Below, in pieces: positions 6,001 through 17,400 of a DNA stretch of 24,978 nt. The notes under the pieces are model-generated. The model did not search any database. It was not told the origin of the DNA and saw nothing but the letters and a program-made list of their open reading frames with translations. The stretch is from a virus. The stretch is from IMG/VR virus record IMGVR_UViG_3300042691_008669, positions 1 to 24,978 of that record; one strand, written 5' to 3'. Each line of letters opens with the position of its first letter. Position 1 is the first letter of the stretch. A program made the translations under genes and the position numbers.

Positions 6001-8428
6001 TTGGTACATTTTCAGATAATGAAAAGTTTTTAAGACCTCTATAACTTTCCATAAACCTACTAAACATAAGAACTACAGATATAAAATCTGCATTTTTAGC
6101 ATTTTTAGGATTTGAAACATATTTTATAAAACCTTCTAATTCTTTTTTAGATTCATTTAAAAATCTTCCAAAAGCTAAATCCGCTTTACCACTAGCTATT
6201 TCTACAGAAAGTAATGCATTTAAACTAGTAATTTTATCTATAGTTTCTTTTTTAGGTTTAACTTGTTTTGCAGATTCTATAACTGCAGTTAAAGCTTCAA
6301 CTTTAGTAGTAGTAAGTTTTATAACTTCTTTCATGAATGCAGCAATAGAACTATATTGATCTGCAGTTATTTGTTCTTCAGGTTGATCTTCTTCAGGAGT
6401 TGTAAAGTTTGGATTTCTAGTTGCATTATATCCATTCTTTATTCTAATTCTTTCTGTAATATTTTCAGCAGGTTCTGTTGGTACAATTTTATTTACATAC
6501 TCTAAATTTTCAGTAGGTAAATGTTGTATAGTACCCTCTACTTCAAAATCTTTAACTTCTTGATTTTCACCCTTACCTTCAATTTCTAAATTAATATGAT
6601 AAGTAGCAGTACCGGAAACAGGAAAACCATTTACTTCTGCTAGTTTAGCATATGTTTGTACTTGAATACTATGTTGTTGTCTTGTAGTAAAAGATTCTCC
6701 TGGAAAAACACTACCTTCATTTGTAGGATACTTTTTAGTAGAGTAATCCTCATCTTTAATACTATTTTTAGATGCTTTTAAATCTACTATATAAAGATCA
6801 CCATTAGGTTTAATAACTAAGATATCTAAACTACCCGCAACTTTAGATTTATTATCTGCAAAAATAACCTGTGGTAAAATAACAGAACCATCTTGAGTAA
6901 GAGCGTCTACATATATAGATAAACTTTCATAAGCTTTACGAGCTATCTCTTCATTAATAACAGTAACATTTTCAAAAGCTTTTTCAAAAGATTTATTTTC
7001 AATAAGATCTTGTAAAATACTATCAAAGTCTTTACCAAAAAGTCTATTTAATCTAAATAAATCTTTAGGATCATTTAAACCACCTTTAATTGCTTTAGTT
7101 GTAGACATGTACTCATCTCCATTTTGTAAATTAATATACGTATGAGTTTCTTCATCTAAGATTACAGGAGTATTATACATTATGTCTATAAGGTCTTGCT
7201 GTACTTTACTAGTAGCTCTACCTTTAGCATCAGATTTAGCTTTTTCTTTAGCTTTTAATCTTGAGTCATTTGGATCAATATTATAAGCAACTTTGTTAAA
7301 AGAATCAGCTTTAATATTAAAATCAAATATTACTTCTTTAGTATTCAAAAGTTTTGCAAGATCTGTAAGTGTAGTATTTTCAGATAAATTTTCAGGTTTA
7401 ATAATTAAATTTTCACCAGTTATTGCAGCATAAACTTCTTTTACAATTTCTGCAAACCATTCTAAAAATTCTTTAATAGTAGATTTAAAAGATTTGTTTG
7501 GTTCTTTTTCATATTCTTTACTAAAATGTCTAGATAAAGCTTGAGTAACTAATTCATTTTGTCTATCTGAATTATTAAAACCATATCTATCTGAATAAGT
7601 ATCCATTATTTGTTGAGCTAAAACAGGAAAGTTTTCTCTTGCCTCTTTAACTAACTTACCCATTATATCAGGTCTAGCTTTTGCTAAAGCATCTATAACC
7701 GGGTGTAACATTTCTTCAATAGTAGTTTCAGTAGTTGCTCTACCTTTTATAATAATAGCATAGCCTTTATAAAAGAAACTATTTACTTTATTAAAAGGAA
7801 TAAGTTTTCCTTTTGTATCTTTTGCTCTAGCAAAACTTGGAATTGTATTATACAATCTTTCTGCTTCTTCTTCTGTTTCAAGTCTTACAGTAATACCTGG
7901 AATTTTTGTAATAAGATGTTCTATTATAGGTATAATATTTGTTTTATCTTTAGTTGGAAGAATTAAATCTTGAGGTGTAAATATATTTTCATTTACAACA
8001 AAAGCTGTACTATTACCTTTGCGGTAAAAAGTTACTGCAGCAAGATTAATGTTATTTTGAGCTAAATAGTTAAGAATTTTATTCTCATTAGATTTTAAAA
8101 CTTTAGGATCAATTACAGCATCAGGACCTCTATTTTCTTTAGCTGTTCCTGTTACATAATAAACCATATTTCCTTTTGAGTCTTTTAATCCTGTAATTAG
8201 TTTTTTTCTAACTAAATTTTGAGTAATAGCCTCCTTAAATTTTCTAGACTTTAACGAATGAGCAGCTTTTGCTTTATCAGTAATTTCAATAGCTTCAGCT
8301 ACAGTAGGATACGCTTCAGACCCTTTGCTTTCCTGATATTTGTTAATAATACTATCTACTACAAAGTTACTTTTAAACTGTTTAAGTAACTCTTTATACT
8401 CTGGTAAGTTTCTATTATGACAAGCCAT
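3095..8428 (-). CDS. Giant phage protein with degenerate zincin-like module, PD-(D/E)XK nuclease domain and hydrophobic C-terminal region
   Basis: 1777 aa, ATG at 8428-8426, three nt after the stop of the 4623-aa gene. Residues 1-110 are helical and charged. Residues 225-340 resemble a metallopeptidase module but read E-E-M-L-H (238-242) instead of H-E-x-x-H, with E292 at the third-ligand position and a helix F-L-E-W-F-A-E-I-V-K after it; the zinc site is probably dead. Residues about 425-610 hold a RecB/Cas4-type PD-(D/E)XK core: D535, D549-L-K551 on the next strand, and Q589-V-Q-T-Y593, the helix signature of that group. A long coiled, charged middle (700-1360) follows, then hydrophobic stretches at 1372-1396 and 1639-1655, and G-Q-M-I-A-Q-F-H-K-W before the end. 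Size, position and C-terminal pattern match the large virion-associated proteins beside the polymerase in crAss-like phages. Nuclease activity is predicted; its target is unknown. Confidence 0.8.
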   Translation of the reverse strand: MACHNRNLPEYKELLKQFKSNFVVDSIINKYQESKGSEAYPTVAEAIEITDKAKAAHSLKSRKFKEAITQNLVRKKLITGLKDSKGNMVYYVTGTAKENRGPDAVIDPKVLKSNENKILNYLAQNNINLAAVTFYRKGNSTAFVVNENIFTPQDLILPTKDKTNIIPIIEHLITKIPGITVRLETEEEAERLYNTIPSFARAKDTKGKLIPFNKVNSFFYKGYAIIIKGRATTETTIEEMLHPVIDALAKARPDIMGKLVKEARENFPVLAQQIMDTYSDRYGFNNSDRQNELVTQALSRHFSKEYEKEPNKSFKSTIKEFLEWFAEIVKEVYAAITGENLIIKPENLSENTTLTDLAKLLNTKEVIFDFNIKADSFNKVAYNIDPNDSRLKAKEKAKSDAKGRATSKVQQDLIDIMYNTPVILDEETHTYINLQNGDEYMSTTKAIKGGLNDPKDLFRLNRLFGKDFDSILQDLIENKSFEKAFENVTVINEEIARKAYESLSIYVDALTQDGSVILPQVIFADNKSKVAGSLDILVIKPNGDLYIVDLKASKNSIKDEDYSTKKYPTNEGSVFPGESFTTRQQHSIQVQTYAKLAEVNGFPVSGTATYHINLEIEGKGENQEVKDFEVEGTIQHLPTENLEYVNKIVPTEPAENITERIRIKNGYNATRNPNFTTPEEDQPEEQITADQYSSIAAFMKEVIKLTTTKVEALTAVIESAKQVKPKKETIDKITSLNALLSVEIASGKADLAFGRFLNESKKELEGFIKYVSNPKNAKNADFISVVLMFSRFMESYRGLKNFSLSENVPNRGQRDLAIKVIDLLNIADDKIDSSIKNYVKEFVRTNSTKDWAEEELDTLLIETKDISTGDAFLGDLATSTDTLLALLDKLYKRQRQKIQDESEDFAIRAARLGDKLAQLSGGVEPDFSFMLVYDKDGNFTGNYVRKIGYQYYKKLYALRNELYDANGNWLEYIHIPNIDDAKAEDLKYNKDLYQKKKAYREFKSAEKFIDGKILDGDYHKYTDNFKQVRDRYEYYNGYRWKKKKGIGDEEYAIYRNKYYSYAEYTSPLFDKTGTYTGATKQESGWFVKPEFTEVREIASTGENMLDEKYIKIMNPTNELERAQKEFYEFWTNEYEGIQLASLPPSVKKDMTGKLPRIERNLGTKLKKEPSSAISLLGKAVGDYFKSFTNTGYQKVQLTDLEGNVIDAPPIFYTGKLKNQYIIDKINKDIEALEAEYATGNLSTTKYTEQRKELKKQLRANESRLASYELSTNLVDSLIKFNAMATNYKHLLNIEDSIFAIQRTIEDRQYYQSENKLVKTVTGGTKFQTIEGKESRTYTRLKKWMKMVYYDESQFDRTIIDNVVQKVLNNTSLAYVGFNIFGNINNYIIGRINNSIETGGELFYSKKSMLRATKDYNSEYLPGVFKGLSDSKGYYSEKKPQSKYEALMRRFRMVDSMALREIQKEESPLDWGYFLQDASENNVQSKVGMAILMSKELKNANGDTLSIYDAYDFNPNTGELSLKSGYELSDEERYDVRNVIREANKQIHGNYSREDRMVIQDSSLGQMIAQFHKWVYPAYKARFKARYYDENLGWIEGRYRTLVNFLAHVSKARGGVVEKIRDGKSELTEDQLKNLSRVMYELGFIMSSFILAQIIAMLAEGMDFDDDDKQLKRLINSLSFQADRQISELTQFVSPKAVYMLVKNPIASSKFLGEMGEAVQDAFLFPFTYAIDEESLYYQRGTRKGELKLAKQWADVIPGWYTINRWRSYDNVTDFYVK
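6580..7160 (-). other. PD-(D/E)XK nuclease-like domain within the 1777-aa protein
   Basis: This stretch encodes roughly residues 425-615. The core has strand A-G-S-L-D535-I-L-V-I-K, a turn N-G, strand L-Y-I-V-D549-L-K551-A-S, and after about 35 residues the helix Q-H-S-I-Q589-V-Q-T-Y593-A-K-L. The D / D-x-K / QxxxY order and spacing are typical of RecB/Cas4-like nucleases, in which the acidic residues bind the metal and the lysine helps catalysis. All key positions are filled, so activity is likely. Confidence 0.75.
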
Positions 8429-8431
8429 ATC

Positions 8432-11400
8432 TTATAAATAACACTGTTTAATTTGATCTATAAATTCTTTTTCACTTTGATTAGATTCACTTTGTGATAG
8501 CACAAATTGATCTGTCAAATCTACAAAAGATTTTATTTTATATTCTGATTTTAATTTATTTATTTGTTCATCTGTTAGTTCACTATAAAACTTTAGCAAC
8601 CCTGGAAATTCATTTTGTTTTTCTCTTAATAAACCTAAATCAATAGCAGGAATCTCAACAGGTCTATTAAGAGCTATAGAATTAATTAAATCATCTGAAG
8701 GACCTTGCTCTTCACTATATTCTTTATCAAGAAAATCTGTTTCAGTAGGTGTAGGTGCTAATTTTTCATATAGATCTCTAGGAGAAGTAGCACCCATAGC
8801 ATTATAAGGTTTACCATCTTTTAGGTAAGTAATTTTACCATTACTATAAGTAACATCTATTCCTAATTTACTTAACTCTAACATATAATCAATACCTGGT
8901 TGCTCACTATTTCTTTCTGCTGCCTTTAAGTCTCTTGGTTTAAATCCTATTTGATCTATTTGAGCAATAGCTGCATCAATTGCAGCAGTACTTACTGCAT
9001 TATCTGCAGTAGCATCAAGATTAAATCCTCCTTTATTTTTAGCAGCTTTTCTAAGAGCTTTTTTCTTTTCACTTAACTCTTTAGCTGTTGGTTGATTTCC
9101 GGGTATTACAAATCCTGCAGCAAATTGCTTGTAAGAACCTTGTAAATCTATTTTATCATATACAGCTTCAGTACCGTAAGCAAAACTATCACCTTCATTA
9201 ATTAATAAATTACCTTCAACAAACTTTCTATTTTTTCTTATTTTAGATAATTTATAATATACAGTGGTAAAAGAAGTATCCTCATTTCTAACTCTTCTTT
9301 TCATAACTAATGGAAAACCAATACCTTGAGGATTATCACCACCAGCTCGTGATGTGTCAAGACCAAATAAACGCAAGTAATCCATGTTAAATCTAAAGTT
9401 TAATTTACCTTCTTCTGTCATTCTATTTGTTCCTGGAATATCTTCTATTTCATCTACAGTAATGTACTTACCACTATTTGAATCAAATATTTCATATTGT
9501 CTACCAGTTACTACATAATCAGAAGTAAATTTAACATTTTTAAACATGCCTATTTCTAATTGACTTGTTTCTTTATTAGAACCAGCATCTTTTTTAAATT
9601 TAACTTCTATAGGTATACCTGTAGTTGAATTTTTTACTTCATTTAAACCTATATTTTTTCTTATTTGATTTACAACTTCTATATTTAAATTGTCATATTT
9701 TTTAATATAAAATGAATTAGAAGAAGCACTAGTATAACCTTTTATAAACTCATTAAACATTTCATTTAAAGAAGCTCCAAATGTTGATTTAATAAATACA
9801 TCATTTGGTTTTTCTTGCATTAAATACTTAACAGCATTACCGGCTTGCTTTAATATATTATCAAATATAAAGTTAGGCATTACTCTAATAAATGAATCAG
9901 ACTTAAACTGACCTCCATCTTTTACTAACAAGTAATGGAATAAATCAACAACATAAGGTCTAGTAATAGAATTATTATATAACTCCATTAAACTATACTG
10001 TAACTTATTAACTTGCAATTTATTAAGTTTAGCCCAAGTATTTGCAGTAACTTTATTTATATTATCCTTATTACTTAATTGTGCAGCATTGTGTGCAAAT
10101 ATAAAGTTATTGGCAAAATAATTTTTAGGAGCAACTTCTCTAATCTTATTAACCACGTCTACAACTGAGTCCATATTATCCGGTAATGTAGAAGCTGTTT
10201 CATCATAAATCATTCCGTTATTTAAAGAAGCTAAAGCTCTACCAGATTGATTATTTTTTAAGAAGTTGATATAAGCTTTAATTGCAAAATAAGAAACAAC
10301 GTTTTTATCAAATGAATTATTAAAAGTTTCTTTGTCTTTAAAGTTAATATTAAAGTTATCTTCAATTACACTCTTTAGTTTTTTAACTACAGGTGTTCTT
10401 TGTAACATAATTGTAGATGTTAGTGAAGAAATTTCTTGGTATACTTTAAAGTTAAATCCTACAGTTTGTTCCGAGTCATCTAAAACTTTTCTAACATCTA
10501 CAGGTATTTTACTATTCTCAAAGTTTTCATCATTTAAACCATATCCAAGATTTTCTGCTTTTTCCATTATTGCATCAAATTCTGATAAGTTGGTAGGTAA
10601 ACCTTTGTTAACCTTCATAATTGTTGCAATATTTAAGAAAGAATCAGCCTGGTTCATTAAAATTTTAAAATCATTTAAAATAGCATTATTTACTTGAGGA
10701 CTTGGTTTTCTCATATTGTCTTCAAGTATACCATCATTTAATCTACCACTTAATGATTCAGCTTTTGTTTCTACAAGTAAAGCAGCAATAATTTTATCTT
10801 TACTTTGTTTATATTCTGTAAAAGAATAAGAAGAGTTTTCTTTAGCTAATTGTTTATAAAATTCTCTTATAATAGGTTGGTTAATGAATAACAAAGAATC
10901 TCTTAATGTTACACCTTGAGCAATCATGTTTGCTACAATACCTAAAGAATTTATATTAAGATTTAATTTAGCAGCAAGACGTTCTTTAGCGTTATCTGTC
11001 ATTGCAGATATTAAAGTAGAAATAGAATCTAATATACGCTCACCAGTATATTTACCAGTAGATTTATTATATGCTCTTGTTTGACCATAACTACTAAACT
11101 CATTATCATTAAATCTAAATCTAAAAGTTTCTTGTCTTTCTTCAGTGTTAATATTTTTTCTTATATTAATATTATTCTGATTAAGTAAAGTATATACAAG
11201 TAAAGAGTTTACAGCAGGTCCAATATTTCTAGCACCTTCTTTATTATTTTTAAATGCATAATATTTACCTAATAACGTATCTACATTATATCTACCTTCT
11301 TCAAGCTGATCTTTTAATTGCTCACCAAATAATGTTTTAAATTCTTGTACTACATCTTCTAATGCTTTAGTACTAGCTACTTGAAAAGCTTTAGGTGCGG

Positions 11401-14400
11401 TTTCACCTTCTTTTACAGTAGTCATGTTTTCATTACCAAATAACGCCATACGTGCATCTACAATAGTATTATTAAGTGCACCATTGTAAGGCTCATATCC
11501 AAGTTGTTTTACCTTACTAGCATATTCTTCACTAGTAGATGGTAAACCTACAAATTGTAAAGCAGATTTTGTTATTTCTTTTTTATCAATAAAGTATTCT
11601 ATCTTTTCATAATCTAAATCAAAGTAATCTAAAGAATCTTCAAAATCAGAATCTAAATCTAATAAATTAAGATCTTCTTCAAACTGTTCTTTTCTTTCAG
11701 TTTCAGCTTTTAAGAAATCATGATAAGCTTTTCTAAAATCTTTATTTTTAGAAAACTGATATTTTACAAATTGATCAAACTTATTAGTATCTGTTTTACC
11801 TGTACCATATTCTACAAACTCTACTTTACCATTTTTCTTTTGAGTATAAAACTCTTTGATAGCAATGTAAAGTTTATCAATATCAAAGTCAGCTCCTGAT
11901 ATCTCAATAAGTTCTGGTGCAAATACTGCAGATGAACCGTAGTACACAGGCATAAAGTCTACAAGTTTAAGATTAACTGCAGAATGTTTATCCTGTGAAG
12001 GAATACGAACACCAAACATTTTAGCAATAGCATCTGGAATTTTATCACCCGGTTTAATATTATCATACACCTCTTTAAAGTGTGCTGGCATAATAAACTC
12101 TGTAAAGTATCCAGTTATTTTACCATTTTCATCATACTCCGGAACGTTGTGTCTTAAATCATCCACATAATAATCACCAACTTCTAGATTATTAAACAAA
12201 CGATTTACATTATCTGAATATTTTTTAGGTGTTCCATACTGTTCAGGATTTAATAAAAACTCATCATCTCTTACAATTTCCCAACGTTTAGGTTGACCTT
12301 CTTCATTTAACTCTAATACTTTCTTAAGCTTTTTATTTCCATAACTAGATACAAGAGCAACAGAATGTCCGGGAATCTTTTCAGATAATACACCTTTAGA
12401 GAAATATGCTAAGAATAACTGAGCAAATTTATCCATAGTAAGAGGATTATTTAAGTTATACTTAGGCATACCATCCTCACCTACTTCAAAAAACTCAATC
12501 ATTTGTGCATCGGCAGCAGATTCTTTTAATCTCTCAACTGCATATTTTTGGAATACTTCTAACTTAGGTGTAACTTTATTACGGTCAATAGATTTTTTAA
12601 CTTCATCAATTGCATCTTCTAAAGTAAATATTTCATTTCTTTTAAATAAATAGTTAGAACTAACACGTGCAATAGAAGTTTTTTGATATACTTCTTTTAA
12701 TTCTTTTACAGTTATTTCTTTACCCATAAAATCTACAATAGTTTCATCATCTTGTTCAGCCATTAAGATTTGTTTAATCTGGGTAGGATCTGTAATTTTA
12801 ATTTTATTAGAAGGATTTTCTTGTTGTAATCTTAAGAAATTAGGATCAAACTCTATAAAGTTTTTATCAGATATTTCAGATACACTGCTTGCTACATTAG
12901 TCTTTAACATTTTAGATGCAGATGCAGGTACAGCAATACCAACGGTCTCTCTACCTTCTACATTTTCATAAGCTTCTAATTTTTCACGTAGCTCATGTAG
13001 TTCTTCTCTACCTGGTAAAGCTTTAGAAAAGCCTTCTCCATAAGATGTTAACTGTTTAGTAAGTACAATAGCTGATGTTTTTAAATATTTTTTTCCATCA
13101 AAGTATACTAGCTTAATAGAATTAGTAGTTGCATCAAAAGATACAAGTCCCTTTTTGTCTTTTTCTCCAAAAAACTCAGTTCCTGTAAGTTTTTCTCCTT
13201 TTTCAATTTTATCTAATAATTTAGCTTGAGTAGGAGAAAGTTTACCTAACCCAAAAAGTATATAGCGTAAAGCTTTTGTAGTTAACCATGTTTGACCATC
13301 AGCAACTTCAACTTTACCTTTTTTATATTTACCATATATAGTAGGGTCATTAAAGGTAACAACATGCATTTTATTAAACTTATGTTTTATACCTAATGAA
13401 CTATCAATAATTTCTGTAGCAGCAGATTGACCACTAGCATTATCACCTTTAGCACGTTTAACTTCGTCAACTCCATCTTTAAATGATAATGCGTGATCAC
13501 CATGCATTAATTGATTTATAGTTGTAGTATTAATAAAGTCATTTATATATATCTGTGCTAAATTAAATTGAGGATTATTTTTAGCAATATTGTACTGAGA
13601 ATTTTTAGTTTTATCATCTACAGTTTTTTTACCAACTTGTTTAGTAAAACCTTTATTAATAAAACTAGATATAGCAGTTCTAGAAATTTCTTTATCATCA
13701 TTAAGCTGAATGATATTTTCATCTTGAAGTATTTGATATAGTTCATTTACTTCTTTTAATAAAGATCTTTCTAAAGCAGATTTTATTTGACTTTCTTGTT
13801 TAGATGTAAGAGGTTTTTGATCTTTAGCTTGTTGTTCTAATTCTTGTTTAAAAGAAGGATCTAAAAATACACCTGTTTTAAATAATTGCAAACCTCTAAT
13901 ATTACCTTTACTATCAGGAACATTATAACCAAGATGTTCTTCACTTAATGGTTCACCAGAAATAATCTCTTGCTGTATTTTTGATATTCTATTATACTCT
14001 TGTTTTACAAAATCTAATAAAATGTTTTTAGCTTCTTCAGTAAGATTATATCCGCCATCTTCACTTACAATTTTAACAGCTTTAATTAAAGGCATGCCTT
14101 CTATAATATTACCTGTACTAGAAGCTTCAAGAACACGTATAAGATGTGTAGATGTAGCAAATGATTCATCACCTATTACTTCTATATTACCTTTTTGATA
14201 TAAGTCTATAAGTGTAGTAATAAACTCAGCTGGTGAGTAACTACCAAATGTAACACCATCACGTTTATTTTTTTCTAACTGTTTATTTTCAATTAAACCG
14301 TTTTCAGTTCTATTAAGTGTAGATACTTTTTGACCATCTATTCTTCCAATAGTAAGATTTTTTAATACTTGTCTAAACCTATCAGTTTTAATAATAGGGT

Positions 14401-17400
14401 TATCTTGTAAGAAAGCATCTTGTTCAACTTCATTATCAAGACCATTTTCTTTCTGAAGACGTATTAATTTTACAGCATGATAAGAAGGAAGCTGGTGAGC
14501 ATAAACAGTTTTACCTTCAGCATTAGTCCACACTGCAGGCATAACACTCTCATCAAATATACTATTTGCAGTAGCTATTTTTTCTAAACGTGTAGTTACA
14601 CCACCTCTAAATACTTCTACTTCAACAACTTGTCCTGATGCATCAGTTTGTTCTTCAACTATTGTATTTATAAATGGGTCTTCATTATCATTTATAAGTT
14701 TATATAATTGATTTAAAGACTCAATACTAATAGGTTCAATATTACTGTAAGCACCAAATAAAGTATCTTGATTTTTAGTTCTATTAGATATATTAGCTGC
14801 TATTGAATAAGATAAATAAAGAGGACTTATAGCAATACCTAAAACATCAGCTAATTGAGAAGCTAGACGGCTAGATATTTCTTTAAGTTGATCATCTGTA
14901 TATTGTTTAGATGCAGACATTGCAGAACTAATACTAGCAATAGCATTCAAGGCCTTTTGTTTTAAAGCAGGATTATTTTCTACTTTATTACTATAAAGAT
15001 CAGTAAATGCACTAGACCATAGTTCCATTTGAACTTTACCAGGACTTTTTCTATTTGCATCAAGAATGTCTACTTCACCTTTAAATATATCTTTATTTAA
15101 GAATGTATATCTGTATGAGTATTGACCAAAACCTTTAATAAAAGATTGGAATAAATAACTATTTGTAACATTATCTAAAATAGGTTGACCATCTTCATCA
15201 AAAGAAACATTAGTTTCTTCAAAGAATTTACTAATTACTTTACCTGCTTCAGGACTCTGATCTTTAAAGACATTAAGTCTTATCACCATATCTACAGTAC
15301 TTTCAGTATTAGAAACAGCTTTAAGAATACCTGCATAAACTCTGCTTGCATCTACCGCTTCTATATAAGGAGTACCATCTAAGAAATATTTATTTCCAAA
15401 TTGATCTTCTGAATGATAAGAAACAGTAGCAATCCAAGAACGTAGGTATTTAGATAAAGAACTAAACCCACCTATATTTTCAGAACCATCTGTATAATTT
15501 TGTTTACCTCTATCTCCTAGTTCATCTGCTATTTCTTCTTCTGTATCTTGTTCAGCTACATATTTTTTAGATATAAAAGACAAATGATCATATACTGCTT
15601 CTTTAAGAATCTCTCTATTTTCAGTTTTACTAAATACTGTTTTATAATCTTTTACTTTTTTAAATTCTTTTTGACTTAAATCAGCATATTCATCTCTATC
15701 TGTATCATACAGATCTTCATACTTATTAAGAATTTCTTCAAGTAAGTCATCTTCTGATTTACCAATAGGAGCTTTTTCCAATGCACTTACAAACTGATTA
15801 GCAATAGCTGCAGTTAATCTAGTACCTTCTTGTTCTGGTAAATACTTTGGTACTTTAATAGCTTTTACTTCACCTTCAGGTGTAAAAATAGTATCCTGAA
15901 TTAACTCATCACCAATCTTAATTGCTTTGAGTACAGGAACACTTACATCTGACGGATTGTTTTCATCTGTAAATCTATTACTTACAACTTTAGTATTTCT
16001 AAATTTACCGGCATCAATAGATTCAAATAATGTTTGTAATTCATTTTTACTAAATACTCCAAGAATCTTTTTAATAAAATCAATAATTTTTGCAAATAAA
16101 CTTTTATTTACAAAACTAGTTTCAGTCTTTTTATTTGTTTTCCAAGCATCAAATTTATCAGCAAGATATTCTTCATAGAATCTTTCTTCTAAATCTAATT
16201 GAGACATCCGCATGTACATAGGATGTAACTCTCTCATTTCTTGTAGAGCTTGACTTAATGTTTTACCTTCTTTACGTAGTTGATCTCTTACTTCTTTTTT
16301 AGCAATAGAAAGATATTTATCTATTTGAGTATCAGAAAGTAATAATCTAAACACAGCGTGAAAAGCTTCATGGTATTTAAAAGGTGTATCAGCACCTACA
16401 TATATAGTACCATTTACTTCTACTTTACCTGCAATATTTGAGAGACCTTGAACAAAGGCACCAACAGTTTTACCTTCTTTAATAATATTGTTAGCTAAAG
16501 TATTAAGATCATCTACAGTAATAAAATCAGGTAAATTATTTTTTACCCATGTAACAAAATCATTAATGTTTGCAATATCTGAAGGGGTATATCCAGCATC
16601 TACTATTTTAAATGGTAGTTTTCTTTCAAGATTTCTTAATTGTTCTTTAAGTGCTTTTACACTAGGTGCATTTTCAGCATCTATTCTTATTTGTTTCTTT
16701 TGTGCTGCTGAAACATTTGTACCAGCTTTAGAAATCAAATCCTTTCTTATTTTTTCTATTTCATCATCTATTTGATTTTCTAAATTTTTTATCTGATCAA
16801 TTATATTATCAAAATAGTCTTCTGATTCAGTATCATCTTTAGCTTTCTTTTCAGCCATAGCTTCTTCTGCTTCTTTTTGACGGTTAAGAACTTTACTTAA
16901 AGGATCTTCTGTTGTCTCAGAAACTTCTGGTTTAGGATTACTTGGTGCAGTACCTCTTAACAAATCAGGCGTAATAGCATTATTTCCTTGAGGTGCAGAT
17001 GACATATCTATATTACCTGGAACAACAGGTCCATCCGTTGGATCAACAGGCAAGTTTAATGGATCAACTTCAACATCTGAAGGTTGATCTTCCATTGTTA
17101 TAGTTAAAGAAACAGACTTTACTATATTAGGTCCCACATTAGAAGACAATTGTAAAAAGTCTTGTACACTAGCTGTTTTAGAAATTGACTGTTTAAAATT
17201 ATCTTTAGTTAAAATTATATTAATTTTATTTGCATTACTAACCTTTGGATTTTCATCATGTTTTTTTATTGCATTGTTTAATGTAGCCAACAAATCATTA
17301 AATGTAGAAATCTCAGGATTTTCAATATAAACAGTTCTTTTTAAAGGTTGTCCTTTAATAGTTTTTGTTTTATCTAAAAAGTCCAATTGAATACCACCTT

